Assembly (NCBI GenBank): GCA_024402695.1
Contig: JAKSTG010000014.1
Coordinates: forward strand, 1-64,000
Length of the DNA stretch: 64,000 bases
Reading direction: 5' to 3'
Source: Treponema sp.
GTDB taxonomy: Bacteria > Spirochaetota > Spirochaetia > Treponematales > Treponemataceae
Position 1 is the stretch's first letter. Every line of letters begins with the position of its first letter. The notes beneath the pieces were generated by a model. That model had not been told where the DNA came from. It worked only from the letters and a program-made list of their open reading frames with translations, and did not search any database. This document shows positions 55,034-63,216 of this stretch, one piece after another. The position numbers and the translations under genes are program-made.

Positions 55034-55190
55034 GTGAGACTGACACGATTCGCCGCTACGGTCGTAAACGTCCTGTTTACTCCCTCTGCGGCGCCTGCGT
55101 TCACTAAGTTTGCCGTCCATGGCAAACTTCCGGGAAAAACGCTCCGCACTGCTCGCCTTTTTCCCGTCGCTCACTGCGGTTCGAATCGTG
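55034..55190 (-). pseudogene. Truncated tRNA-Arg 3' end fused to a foldback element
   Basis: TTCGTGAGACTGACACGATT with the next CG (55031-55052) repeats exactly the 3' end of the tRNA-Arg gene (55300-55321), and the GGTTAAAATAAAAAA flank is also repeated (54992 and 55265). Beyond the T-loop the tRNA is replaced by about 130 bp of GC-rich hairpins: GTAAAC/GTTTAC, AAGTTTGCC/GGCAAACTT, GGGAAAAA/TTTTTCCC. The segment closes with GCGGTTCGAATCGTG (55176-55190), an inverted copy of the start (55044-55056). So it is a tandem duplicate of the tRNA end, broken by or built into a foldback element. Confidence 0.7.
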
Positions 55191-55232
55191 ATTTATTTAT
55201 TTCTTTATAATCTGTTTAAAATCAAATGGGCC

Positions 55233-55262
55233 CTTCGACCCTTCGACAAGCTCAGGGACCAT
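55233..55262. repeat. Short palindromic repeat, copy 3
   Basis: CCCTTCGACAAGCTCAGGGA with flanking CAAATGG/CCATTTG arms. Same family as at 37683, 40944 and 59248. It lies between the foldback element and the tRNA terminator. Confidence 0.6.
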
Positions 55263-55273
55263 TTGGTTAAAAT

Positions 55274-55301
55274 AAAAAAGCCTGTCGTCTAAGACAGGCT
55301 T
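55274..55301 (-). terminator. Terminator of the tRNA cluster
   Basis: AAGCCTGTC/GACAGGCTT around GTCTAA (55279-55301) with a T6 run on the minus strand, 2 nt after the tRNA-Arg 3' end. It shows that the three tRNAs are one minus-strand transcript. Confidence 0.88.
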
Positions 55302-55303
55302 CG

Positions 55304-55378
55304 TGAGACTGACACGATTCGAACGTGCGACCCCCACCTCCGCAGGGTGGTGCTCTAATCCAGCTGAGCTACAATCTC
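55304..55378 (-). tRNA. tRNA-Arg (anticodon GCG)
   Basis: 75 nt, cloverleaf: acceptor GAGATTG/CAGTCTC, D-arm GCTC/GAGC, anticodon stem CCACC/GGTGG with loop CTGCGGA, T-arm with TTCGAAT. Discriminator A; CCA is not encoded. A GCG anticodon reads CGC (and CGU by wobble), instead of the more common ACG form in bacteria. It is the last gene of the tRNA cluster. Confidence 0.9.
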
Positions 55379-55403
55379 ATACTCGCTTTTGGAAAAGCGA
55401 AAG

Positions 55404-55488
55404 CGGAGAAGACAAGAGTTGAACTTGCTAGGCGCTTGCGCAACCGACAGATTAGCAATCTGTTGCCTTACCGTTCGGCCACTTCTCC
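55404..55488 (-). tRNA. tRNA-Ser (anticodon GCT)
   Basis: 85 nt with acceptor GGAGAAG/CTTCTCC, anticodon stem ACAGA/TCTGT with loop TTGCTAA, and a long variable arm (GTTGCGCAAGCGCC region), as in class II tRNAs. Discriminator G, no encoded CCA. Reads AGC/AGU. The T-loop TTCAACT is slightly unusual. Confidence 0.92.
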
Positions 55489-55505
55489 AAAAAACAAAAA
55501 AAAAG

Positions 55506-55591
55506 CGGAGCGAGAGGGATTCGAACCCCCGTACTCTTGCGAGTAAACGGTTTTCAAGACCGCCCCAGTACGACCGCTTTGGTATCGCTCC
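55506..55591 (-). tRNA. tRNA-Ser (anticodon TGA)
   Basis: 86 nt with acceptor GGAGCGA/CGCTCC, anticodon loop CTTGAAA, long variable arm (TACTCGCAAGAGTA) and T-loop TTCGAAT. Discriminator G, no encoded CCA. Reads UCA and other UCN codons. First gene of the cluster. Confidence 0.93.
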
Positions 55592-55819
55592 AATTGACGT
55601 AATATTATTATTTTTATGAAAAAGTGTCAATAGTAGAAAACCTTTTTTTATATATTTTTTTTGCGGGATTGAAACTTATGAAACATCCTCGCCCCTCATA
55701 AAGGGATAACGTTAGTCAGCCCGAATCGGTATGCTATTTCTTTACCACTTCTTCGTCTCTGCTGACTTCGAACGTTAGCGAGCGCAATCGATGTGTTTTT
55801 TCACGTGGATTTTCTTTCC
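55592..55819. other. Intergenic stretch without recognised gene
   Basis: About 230 bp between the tRNA cluster and the SRP RNA promoter. AACGTTAGTCAGC (around 55709) and GCTGAC...AACGTT (around 55760) form an interrupted inverted repeat. A tRNA promoter for the minus strand is expected near 55600-55660, where the sequence is nearly pure A/T; I cannot fix its boxes. Confidence 0.4.
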
Positions 55820-55848
55820 TTGAATTAAGTCCTGGAATTTGGTATTAT
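55820..55848 (+). promoter_or_regulatory. Promoter of the SRP RNA gene
   Basis: TTGAAT (55820-55825), 17-nt spacer, TATTAT (55843-55848); transcription would start about 55854, a few nt before the closing stem. Confidence 0.7.
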
Positions 55849-55857
55849 GTCTTTATT

Positions 55858-55951
55858 GGTCAGGTGCTTTGCAAAGCGTCTCTTCAAAACCCCGCCAGAG
55901 GAGGAATCCAGCAACGGTATGATGAGGTTCTTGTGCAGAGATTACCTGGCC
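55858..55951 (+). ncRNA. ffs: Signal recognition particle RNA, small (4.5S) type
   Basis: About 94 nt. The domain IV hairpin reads CAGA-GGA-GGAA-TCC-AGCA, i.e. a GGAA tetraloop on a 3-bp stem above the symmetric loop CAGA/AGCA bound by Ffh. GGTCAGGT (55858-55865) and ACCTGGCC (55944-55951) close the rod, followed by a T6 run that ends transcription. No Alu domain, as usual for spirochaetes and proteobacteria. Confidence 0.88.
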
Positions 55952-55978
55952 TTTTTTATTTAACTGGTCCCCTTCCCT

Positions 55979-56009
55979 AAAAAAAAGGACTGCCCCGTAG
56001 GACAGTCCT
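55979..56009 (-). terminator. Terminator of ilvB
   Basis: Minus-strand AGGACTG/CAGTCCT stem (55986-56009) followed by T8, 23 nt after the ilvB stop. Confidence 0.85.
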
Positions 56010-56031
56010 CTGTTATTTCTTCCTATGTTTC

Positions 56032-57747
56032 CTAGTCACCCAGGCTCATGATCATGTTTCCGATTGGTTTTCCAGGTGGAATCATTGGGAATACCATTTC
56101 ATCGATGTAAATCTGTGCATCGATTACTGCAGGTTTTCCAGATTTGAAAGCTTCTTCGAATACTTTCTGGAATTCTTCTTCTGTCTTTGCGCGGTAACCT
56201 GCAATGCCGTAAGCATCAGCAAGTTTTACAAAGTCAGGACCAAAGTCCAGAGTTGTATTTGAGTAGCGTTTTCCGTAGAACAGTGTCTGCCACATACGAA
56301 CGTTACCAAGAGCACCGTTGTTTACAACAACGAATACGATTGGCAACTGGTAGTGACCTACAGTTGCAAGTTCATTACAGTTCATGCGGAAAGAACCGTC
56401 ACCTGCAAAGGCAACTACGCGCTTGTCTGGATTTCCGAACTGAGCCCCCATAGCAGCACCTGTTCCGTAACCCATTGTTCCAAGTCCACCAGATGAAAGG
56501 AATGTTCTTGGTTTTTCAAAGTTGTAGAACTGAGCGGTCCACATCTGATGCTGTCCAACTTCTGTTGTACAGATTGTATCTTCACCAGCAACTTCACGAA
56601 CAATTTCGTAAATGCGTTTAGGATTAAGATCTTCTTTTTTATTGTAGCAGGCTGGAATTTCTGTTTTCCACTGAGCAACTTTTGCCTGCCAGTCGCCGTT
56701 CTGTTTTGCCTTTACAAGTGGCAGAACGCGGGCCAAAATGTCTTTTACGTTTCCAAGCATAGCCGAATCAACTTCAACCATTTTGTTTACTTCACAAGGA
56801 TCAATGTCGATCTGAACGATCTTTGAACGTTTGCAGAATTCTTTTGCGTCCCCGATAACACGGTCAGAGAAACGTGTACCGATACAAAGCAGCAGGTCTG
56901 ATTCATCAGCAGCAACGTTTGAAGCTTTTGTTCCGTGCATACCGATCATTCCAGTACACAGTTCATGGCTGTTAGGGAAAGCTGCTTTACCCATAAGTGA
57001 AAGAGAAACAGGAATACGTGCTTTTTCTGCCAGTTCCTTAAGTTCTGCACAAGCGTCAGCGATTGTTACACCACCACCTGCATAGATGAAAGGACGTTCA
57101 GAAGCATTGATCATATCTGCCAGTTTCTGGATTTCTTCATCACTTGGTTTTGAAGTTTCAAGAAGTTTACTTGCCTGTGATTCAGTTCCCATTTTTGAAG
57201 GATCAAGTTTTCCGCCTTCAACAAATGTGTATTCAGTTACAGCAGCTGTAATGTCTTTTGGAATATCAATAAGAACTGGACCTGGACGACCGCTTTTTGC
57301 AATAAGGAAAGCTTCGCGGATTGTATCTGCCAGTTTTGCTACATCACGAACCATGAAGTTGTGTTTTGTGATTGGCATTGTTACACCACAAATATCAATT
57401 TCCTGGAAAGAGTCTTTACCAAGCTGGTTCTGTGGAACGTTACATGTAATTGCAACCATTGGAATTGAATCCATGTATGCTGTTGCAATACCTGTTACCA
57501 GGTTTGTTGCTCCAGGACCCGAAGTTGCCATACAAACGCCAACCTTTCCTGTGGAGCGAGCATAACCGTCTGCAGCGTGGGCAGCAGCCTGTTCATGTGC
57601 AGTCAGAATGTGTTCGATTCTGTCCTGATTTTTATAAAGTTCATCATAGATATTCAGGATTGCTCCTCCCGGATATCCGAAAATTGTTTTTACACCCTGT
57701 TCAATCAGACATTCAATAACAATCTGTGAACCGTTCATCTGTGCCAT
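56032..57747 (-). CDS. ilvB: Acetolactate synthase, large subunit
   Basis: 571 residues with the three thiamine-diphosphate enzyme domains. The catalytic Glu lies in LTAHEQAAAHAADGYAR (about 51), the FAD-binding middle domain follows, and the ThDP-Mg motif GDGSFRMN...N is near 450. It makes acetolactate for valine and leucine, or acetohydroxybutyrate for isoleucine. The regulatory subunit gene ilvN is not adjacent, unusual for this family. AAAGGGG lies 10 nt before the ATG. It is transcribed alone, and ilvD is found 6 kb away on the same strand. Confidence 0.95.
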   Translation of the reverse strand: MAQMNGSQIVIECLIEQGVKTIFGYPGGAILNIYDELYKNQDRIEHILTAHEQAAAHAADGYARSTGKVGVCMATSGPGATNLVTGIATAYMDSIPMVAITCNVPQNQLGKDSFQEIDICGVTMPITKHNFMVRDVAKLADTIREAFLIAKSGRPGPVLIDIPKDITAAVTEYTFVEGGKLDPSKMGTESQASKLLETSKPSDEEIQKLADMINASERPFIYAGGGVTIADACAELKELAEKARIPVSLSLMGKAAFPNSHELCTGMIGMHGTKASNVAADESDLLLCIGTRFSDRVIGDAKEFCKRSKIVQIDIDPCEVNKMVEVDSAMLGNVKDILARVLPLVKAKQNGDWQAKVAQWKTEIPACYNKKEDLNPKRIYEIVREVAGEDTICTTEVGQHQMWTAQFYNFEKPRTFLSSGGLGTMGYGTGAAMGAQFGNPDKRVVAFAGDGSFRMNCNELATVGHYQLPIVFVVVNNGALGNVRMWQTLFYGKRYSNTTLDFGPDFVKLADAYGIAGYRAKTEEEFQKVFEEAFKSGKPAVIDAQIYIDEMVFPMIPPGKPIGNMIMSLGD

Positions 57748-57888
57748 ATATATTTTACCCCTTTAGAGTGATTTGCTTTCATTCTCATTTTAATGGAGAA
57801 AAGAGTTTAAAACAACTTGAATAATTAAATAACATTAAAAAACTTTAGTATTTGTAAAGAAAAAAAATCCATTATTTCAATCCTGTGT

Positions 57889-57894
57889 TATAAT
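57889..57894 (+). promoter_or_regulatory. Extended -10 promoter of the PaaK-type gene
   Basis: TGTTATAAT (57886-57894), 37 nt before the ATG. No good -35 is visible, as is common for extended -10 promoters. Confidence 0.5.
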
Positions 57895-57931
57895 TTTAAA
57901 TGCTTATTGATATAAGTAAGGAGAAAAAACA

Positions 57932-59239
57932 ATGGCAAATTACTATCAGCCAGAAATTGAAACTGCCCCTCGTGAAAAAATCATCGAGATCCAGAATGAA
58001 AAAATCAGAAAACAGGTAAAACACGTTTATGAAAACGTAAAATATTACCGCGACTTGATGGATGCTAAAGGTGTAAAACCAGAAGATATCCAGACAATTG
58101 ACGATATTAAAAAACTGCCATTTTTGACAAAAAACGACTTGCGCGATGCATATCCATACGGACTTTTGGGAACAGACCTTAAAAACTGTGTACGCATTCA
58201 GTCTACATCAGGAACAACAGGAAAACGCGTTGTTGCCTTCTATACACAGAACGATATTGAACTTTGGGAAGAATGCTGTGCCCGTGCTATTGTAGCTGCA
58301 GGCGGTACAAACGAAGACGTTTGTCAGGTATGTTACGGATACGGACTTTTCACTGGTGGACCTGGACTTAACGGTGGTTCACACAAAGTTGGATGTCTTA
58401 CACTTCCAATGTCTTCAGGAAACACAGAACGCCAGATTCAGTTCATGATGGACCTTGGTTCAACAATCATCTGTTGTACACCATCTTATGCCGCTTACAT
58501 TGCAGAAACTCTTAAAGAAAAAGGATACAAACCAGAAGACAATAAACTTAAAGCCGGTATTTTTGGTGCTGAACCTTGGACAGAAGAAATGCGCCGCAGC
58601 ATTGAAAAAGGTCTTGGAATCAAGGCTTACGACATTTACGGTCTTACAGAAACTTCAGGTCCTGGTGTTTCTTTTGAATGTGAAGAACAGACAGGTATGC
58701 ACATCAACGAAGACCACTTCTATGCAGAAATCATCGATCCTGAAACAGGTGACGTTCTTCCAGAAGGCGAAGTTGGAGAACTGGTATTCACATCTCTGGA
58801 TAAAGAAGCCTTCCCTCTCCTGCGCTACAGAACACGCGACCTTTGTGTTCTTACACGCAAGAAGTGTTCATGCGGACGCACACACGTTAAGATGTCTAAA
58901 CCAAAAGGACGCTCAGATGACATGCTTATCATCCGCGGTGTAAACGTATTCCCAAGCCAGATTGAAACAGTTCTTCTGAACGAAGGCTACGATCCAAACT
59001 ACCTGATTGAAGTTGACCGAGTAAACAACACAGATACACTTGATGTAAATGTTGAACTGAACGCAGAACAGGCTTCATGGGATGCAGCTACAGTTCAGGG
59101 AAAAGAAAAAGCCCTTGAAGTTGCCATGAGAACAATGCTTGGAATCGGACCAAAAGTTCACCTGGTTCAGCCAAAGACAATTACACGCAGTGAAGGAAAA
59201 GCTGTCCGCGTAATCGATAAACGTAAGCTTCACGACTAA
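57932..59239 (+). CDS. Phenylacetate-CoA ligase (PaaK-type)
   Basis: 435 residues, adenylate-forming fold, with the P-loop STSGTTGKRV (about 91), YGLTETSGPG (about 238) and YRTRD (about 307). Anaerobes use such enzymes to activate phenylacetate, indoleacetate or related arylacids, often together with an indolepyruvate ferredoxin oxidoreductase, absent here. A CSCGR zinc-like motif (about 314) is present, as in others of the family. AAGGAGA precedes the ATG. It is transcribed alone and ended by a strong terminator. Confidence 0.92.
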   Translation: MANYYQPEIETAPREKIIEIQNEKIRKQVKHVYENVKYYRDLMDAKGVKPEDIQTIDDIKKLPFLTKNDLRDAYPYGLLGTDLKNCVRIQSTSGTTGKRVVAFYTQNDIELWEECCARAIVAAGGTNEDVCQVCYGYGLFTGGPGLNGGSHKVGCLTLPMSSGNTERQIQFMMDLGSTIICCTPSYAAYIAETLKEKGYKPEDNKLKAGIFGAEPWTEEMRRSIEKGLGIKAYDIYGLTETSGPGVSFECEEQTGMHINEDHFYAEIIDPETGDVLPEGEVGELVFTSLDKEAFPLLRYRTRDLCVLTRKKCSCGRTHVKMSKPKGRSDDMLIIRGVNVFPSQIETVLLNEGYDPNYLIEVDRVNNTDTLDVNVELNAEQASWDAATVQGKEKALEVAMRTMLGIGPKVHLVQPKTITRSEGKAVRVIDKRKLHD

Positions 59240-59247
59240 AAAAAAAG

Positions 59248-59280
59248 ATGTGGTAGTTTCGACAAGCTCAACCACCACAT
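59248..59280. repeat. Short palindromic repeat, copy 4
   Basis: ATGTGGTAGTT pairs with AACCACCACAT (one mismatch) around TCGACAAGCTC. It is the clearest copy of the dispersed family and lies just after the PaaK-type gene. Confidence 0.65.
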
Positions 59281-59292
59281 TTAAAACAATAA

Positions 59293-59324
59293 CCCCGGTC
59301 TGTTTTCAGACCGGGGCTTTTTTT
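59293..59324 (+). terminator. Terminator of the PaaK-type gene
   Basis: Perfect 10-bp stem CCCCGGTCTG/CAGACCGGGG around TTTT, followed by C and T7. Confidence 0.92.
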
Positions 59325-59338
59325 GATTCAATTCTATT

Positions 59339-60808
59339 TTATTCTTCTTCTTTATTGTCTTCAGGGAAAACAGAAAGCATTGGTTCTACATCTTTGTTGT
59401 GAATCTTGCGATCGATGTAGTTCTTTGTAATTTTTGCAACAAGCGGACAAAGAGCAAGAACACCGATCAAGTTAGGAATCATCATAAGACCGTTGAATGT
59501 ATCTGAAAGGTCCCAAGCCAGATCCAGGCTCATTGTACATCCGAAGAAAATCATTACCACGAATACTACTTTATAAATTACAGAAGATTTGTCGCCAAAG
59601 AGATACCCCCAGGCTGTTGTACCATAGTGGCTCCATCCAAGAACTGTTGAGTAAGCGAAGAGAAGAATTGCAATGGCGATGAACATTGGTCCAACACTGC
59701 CGAACACAGTTCCAAAAGCTTCGCCAACAAGAGCTGATTTTACATTTTCAGAAATCATTGTTCCTGTTCCAAGATCAACAAGACCACTTGTAAGAACTAC
59801 AAGAGCTGTCAGTGTACAAACAACGATTGTATCTGCAAATACTTCAAAAATTCCCCACATACCCTGGCGAACAGGTTCTTTTACATTTGATGAAGAGTGA
59901 ACCATTACCGAAGAACCAAGACCTGCTTCGTTTGAGAAAGCACCACGTTTGAAACCCCATGTAATAGCCAGCTGAAGTCCGTAACCAACAACACCACCTG
60001 TTGCAGATTTAGCAGAGAAAGCACCTTTGAAGATTGAAGCGAAAGCAGCTGGAATTGCAGAACCGTGAATAATGATTACAATCAAAGCCCCGATGATGTA
60101 AAGGATAGCCATGAAAGGAACCAGTTTTTCTGTAACGGCAGCAACACGTTTAAGACCACCAAGAATAACAATGGAAGAAAGGATTACAAGTCCAATACCT
60201 GTTCCCCAGGCTGGGATATGGAAAGCAGAACTCATGTTTCCGGCAATTGAGTTTACCTGACTCATGTTACCAATACCGAAGCTGGCAAGAAGACAGAAAC
60301 AGCTGAACAGAACGGCGAGAACTACACCAATCTGTTTACATCCTTTGTATCCGCCAAGACCGTCTTTCAAGTAATACATAGCACCACCATGCCATTCTCC
60401 GTTTTCACCTTTGCGGCGGAAGTAGATACCAAGAACGTTTTCAGAATAGTTTGTCATCATTCCAAAAATTGCCATGATCCACATCCAGAAGATTGCTCCA
60501 GGTCCACCAAGAACGATGGCTGTGGCAACACCAACAATGTTACCTGTTCCAATCGTAGCAGCAAGAGCTGTACACAGACTCTGGAACTGTGAAATCGCTT
60601 TATTATCTTTTTCAGTATGTTTTGTAACATGTTTGTCCTTGAAGATGGCGCCGATTGTAAGCTTCATCCAATGGCCAATACGGGTAAACTGAAAACCTTT
60701 GTTTACAATTGTCATTACAATGCCCGCAATTAAAAGCAGAGCAATGCCGAATGTACCCCAAACAACACCGTTTACTGCGTTGTTGATATTTGTAATAATT
60801 TCAATCAT
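59339..60808 (-). CDS. Alanine/glycine:cation symporter (AGCS family)
   Basis: 489 residues with about eleven membrane helices. AGCS motifs are clear: ALAATIGTGNIVGVATAI (about 85), GPGAIFWMW, and GAFSNEAGLGSS (about 310). It imports alanine or glycine with sodium or protons. I choose the ATG at 60808 because GGAGG lies 7 nt before it and is itself part of the codons that an ATG at 60820 would use. A strong hairpin with a T-run lies in the presumed leader upstream. Confidence 0.92.
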   Translation of the reverse strand: MIEIITNINNAVNGVVWGTFGIALLLIAGIVMTIVNKGFQFTRIGHWMKLTIGAIFKDKHVTKHTEKDNKAISQFQSLCTALAATIGTGNIVGVATAIVLGGPGAIFWMWIMAIFGMMTNYSENVLGIYFRRKGENGEWHGGAMYYLKDGLGGYKGCKQIGVVLAVLFSCFCLLASFGIGNMSQVNSIAGNMSSAFHIPAWGTGIGLVILSSIVILGGLKRVAAVTEKLVPFMAILYIIGALIVIIIHGSAIPAAFASIFKGAFSAKSATGGVVGYGLQLAITWGFKRGAFSNEAGLGSSVMVHSSSNVKEPVRQGMWGIFEVFADTIVVCTLTALVVLTSGLVDLGTGTMISENVKSALVGEAFGTVFGSVGPMFIAIAILLFAYSTVLGWSHYGTTAWGYLFGDKSSVIYKVVFVVMIFFGCTMSLDLAWDLSDTFNGLMMIPNLIGVLALCPLVAKITKNYIDRKIHNKDVEPMLSVFPEDNKEEE

Positions 60809-60833
60809 GAGAACCTCCATATGGAAGAGAGTT

Positions 60834-60878
60834 AAAAAAAATAAGGGGCAGAATTTGACTTAACAAATTCTGCCCCTT
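60834..60878 (-). terminator. Terminator-like hairpin in the leader of the symporter gene
   Basis: Perfect 15-bp stem AAGGGGCAGAATTTG/CAAATTCTGCCCCTT around ACTTAA (60843-60878), T8 on the minus strand. It lies 26 nt before the symporter start and points towards it, between two divergent genes, so it cannot be the end of another annotated gene. It may be an attenuator or the end of a short antisense RNA. Confidence 0.7.
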
Positions 60879-60935
60879 TGCAGTTACTTCATTATCGTCC
60901 AATTTCTTAGAAAAATCTAGTGCAATAATGCATTT

Positions 60936-60964
60936 TTATAAAAAAAAAACAGTCATGATATAAT
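60936..60964 (+). promoter_or_regulatory. Leaderless-type promoter of the aldo/keto reductase gene
   Basis: TGATATAAT extended -10 (TATAAT 60959-60964) with a poor -35 (TTATAA, 60936-60941). The ATG at 60971 follows after 6 nt and there is no ribosome binding site. Confidence 0.6.
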
Positions 60965-60970
60965 ACAAAT

Positions 60971-62008
60971 ATGAAAACAGTTACTCTTGGTTTAACAAAT
61001 ATTACAACTCCACAGAATGCTTTTGGCGCCCTGCCCGTTCAGCGCTGCGACATGGAAACTTCTGTTAAAATCCTTCAGCGGGCCTATGAAGGCGGCATGA
61101 CCTTTTTTGATACCGCCAGAGCTTATTCGGACTCGGAAGAAAAGCTGGGAAATGCCCTTACAGGAAATTCCGAAATCCGCAAAAAGATTTTCATTGCGTC
61201 AAAAACAATGGCTAAAACTGCCGAAGAAATGAAAATCCAGATTGAAACTTCCCTTAATAACCTTAAGACCGACTATCTTGATATTTACCAGTTCCACTGT
61301 GCAGACCGGGTTATTGCTCCAGAAGACGGCAGCGGAATGTACGAACTTATGGAAGATTTCAAACGCCAGGGGCTGATCCGCCACATTGGAATTACAGCCC
61401 ACAAAATCGGCGTAGCCGAAGATGCCGTAAAATCAGGACTTTATGAAACTCTCCAGTTCCCTTTCAGCTATCTTTCAAGCCAGCGTGAAATTGATCTGGT
61501 AAATCTCTGCAAAGAAAAGAATGTAGGTTTCATTGCCATGAAAGGTCTGGCCGGTGGATTGATCAACAATTCCCGCGCTGCCTTTGCGTTCATGAGCCAG
61601 TATGACAATGTTCTTCCTATCTGGGGAATCCAGAAAATGAGTGAACTGGAAGAATGGCTTTCTTTCTTCAAAGACGCACCGGTTATGGATGATGAAATCA
61701 AAGCTTTCCTGGCCAAGGAAAAGGCAGACCTAAACGGGGACTTCTGCCGTGGCTGCGGTTACTGTATGCCTTGTCCTCAGGGAATCCTAATCAACAACTG
61801 TGCCCGCATGAGTCTCCTTCTTCGCCGCGCACCAAGCAGCAACTGGCTCAATGACAACTGGCAGAAAGCCATGGCCGACATTGAAAAATGCACCAACTGC
61901 GGCGCCTGCAAAAAGAAGTGCCCATACGAACTTAATACACCGGAACTGCTTAAAAAGAACCTTGAAGACTACAAGAATGTTCTGAGTGGAAAGGTAAAGG
62001 TAAACTAA
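60971..62008 (+). CDS. Aldo/keto reductase fused to a 2[4Fe-4S] ferredoxin domain
   Basis: 345 residues. Residues 1-245 form the reductase barrel (GGMTFFDTARAYSDSEEKLG, with the Asp and Tyr of the active site; YQFHCAD). The C-terminal part has CRGCGYCMPCPQG (about 259) and CTNCGACKKKCP (about 307), two cluster-binding motifs. Such fused proteins are common in strict anaerobes; the electron partner and substrate are unknown. It starts without a ribosome binding site, right after a -10 box. Confidence 0.92.
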   Translation: MKTVTLGLTNITTPQNAFGALPVQRCDMETSVKILQRAYEGGMTFFDTARAYSDSEEKLGNALTGNSEIRKKIFIASKTMAKTAEEMKIQIETSLNNLKTDYLDIYQFHCADRVIAPEDGSGMYELMEDFKRQGLIRHIGITAHKIGVAEDAVKSGLYETLQFPFSYLSSQREIDLVNLCKEKNVGFIAMKGLAGGLINNSRAAFAFMSQYDNVLPIWGIQKMSELEEWLSFFKDAPVMDDEIKAFLAKEKADLNGDFCRGCGYCMPCPQGILINNCARMSLLLRRAPSSNWLNDNWQKAMADIEKCTNCGACKKKCPYELNTPELLKKNLEDYKNVLSGKVKVN

Positions 62009-62034
62009 ACAGATTACTTTATATCTAAACTTTC

Positions 62035-63210
62035 TTATTTTGCTCTCATCCTGAATTTTACGTCTCTTTCTATAAGGCGTACCATAATGGATGCTATTTC
62101 TGGATCAAATTGTTTTCCGGAGCCTTTTATTATTTCCTGCTTTATTTCTTCCTGGGTCTTTTGCGTTTTGTTATAGGCACGGTTTGAGGCCATAGCATCA
62201 TATGAATCTGCAACAGCAACAATTCTTGCAAATTTATGAATCTGTTTCTGTTTTAATCCCCTTGGATAGCCGGTACCGTCCCATCTTTCATGATGCTGTC
62301 CTGCCACAATCATATATTCTTTATGATTTGAAATATCAGATAAAATGTCCGCACCTCTTTGAGCATGAGTTCTCATTTGGTCACGTTCTTCGTCAGTTAA
62401 AGAATCTTTCTTTTTCAAAATATCATCCGGAATTCCTATTTTTCCGATATCATGAAGCAGGGCTGCTTTTCTTAATGTTTCTTTTTCTTTATGGGTAAGT
62501 TTTAAATGGTCCGCAATTTTCAATGCATATTCGGCTACACGTTGAGAATGACCTTCTGTATATGTGTCTTTAGCTTCGACTGCTTTAATTAAAGAAAGAA
62601 ATAAACCAAAAGACTCTTCCAGTGAATTTTCGGTTATTGTTCTTAATGAGCGTCCAACATGAGCCATACAGAAACATTCAAACATAAAAGCAATGAATGT
62701 AAAAACAAAACAAATAAGATTAATCCATTTTTCAAAGTTTGAAACAGCAAAGTTACTATAGATTACAAAATGAACAACATTCAGAAATACAATAAACAGA
62801 AGACTTACAACATAAGTAATGAAAAAGAAAAGAAAGCTTTTCTTTGTTTTGAAAAGATGACTGTTATTGTATTGAAACCATATGAAACTGAATATTGGAA
62901 GAATTGACAGTATTAGTAAAACAGAAGCCGGAGTTATAACAATAACATTCAAATAAACAGAAAGAAATACGATTTCTAAAAACTGAAAACTAACTACTAC
63001 TCTATGATTTTTAGGGTCACTTAACCAGATAAACGGAAAGACTTGAAATAAACCGGTAATAAGACAATAAGCAAATAAAGCATTTATTTCATTAATATAA
63101 CTCAAAAATGCAAATGCTCCATGAAGCAGGACGTCCAGCGCAGTAATAATAAATAAACAATCTCTGATTTTTTTATGTGTGTATAATATTGATTTTTCAC
63201 TTTTTGCCAT
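62035..63210 (-). CDS. HD-GYP c-di-GMP phosphodiesterase, membrane-bound
   Basis: 391 residues. About seven hydrophobic helices fill residues 10-190. The HD-GYP domain follows (about 205-391) with LLHDIGKIGIP (about 250) and HHERWDGTGYP (about 306), so metal binding and the GYP loop are intact. It should break down c-di-GMP and is the second intact phosphodiesterase in the window besides the EAL protein at 3425. It has no ribosome binding site and starts 6 nt after a TAAAAT box. No partner gene is nearby. Confidence 0.92.
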   Translation of the reverse strand: MAKSEKSILYTHKKIRDCLFIITALDVLLHGAFAFLSYINEINALFAYCLITGLFQVFPFIWLSDPKNHRVVVSFQFLEIVFLSVYLNVIVITPASVLLILSILPIFSFIWFQYNNSHLFKTKKSFLFFFITYVVSLLFIVFLNVVHFVIYSNFAVSNFEKWINLICFVFTFIAFMFECFCMAHVGRSLRTITENSLEESFGLFLSLIKAVEAKDTYTEGHSQRVAEYALKIADHLKLTHKEKETLRKAALLHDIGKIGIPDDILKKKDSLTDEERDQMRTHAQRGADILSDISNHKEYMIVAGQHHERWDGTGYPRGLKQKQIHKFARIVAVADSYDAMASNRAYNKTQKTQEEIKQEIIKGSGKQFDPEIASIMVRLIERDVKFRMRAK

Positions 63211-63216
63211 GTGTGC

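Noticed and set aside
55325..55630. Open frames over the tRNA cluster on both strands
   Set aside because: They read through three clear tRNA cloverleaves and have no ribosome binding sites.
57748..57931. Leader-peptide attenuator before ilvB, like that of leuA
   Set aside because: A short frame can be drawn but it has no run of branched-chain codons, and no terminator lies before the ilvB start.
59281..59338. The 59293 hairpin as terminator of the symporter gene
   Set aside because: The T-run is on the plus strand only; on the minus strand the stem is followed by mixed sequence, so it mainly serves the PaaK-type gene.
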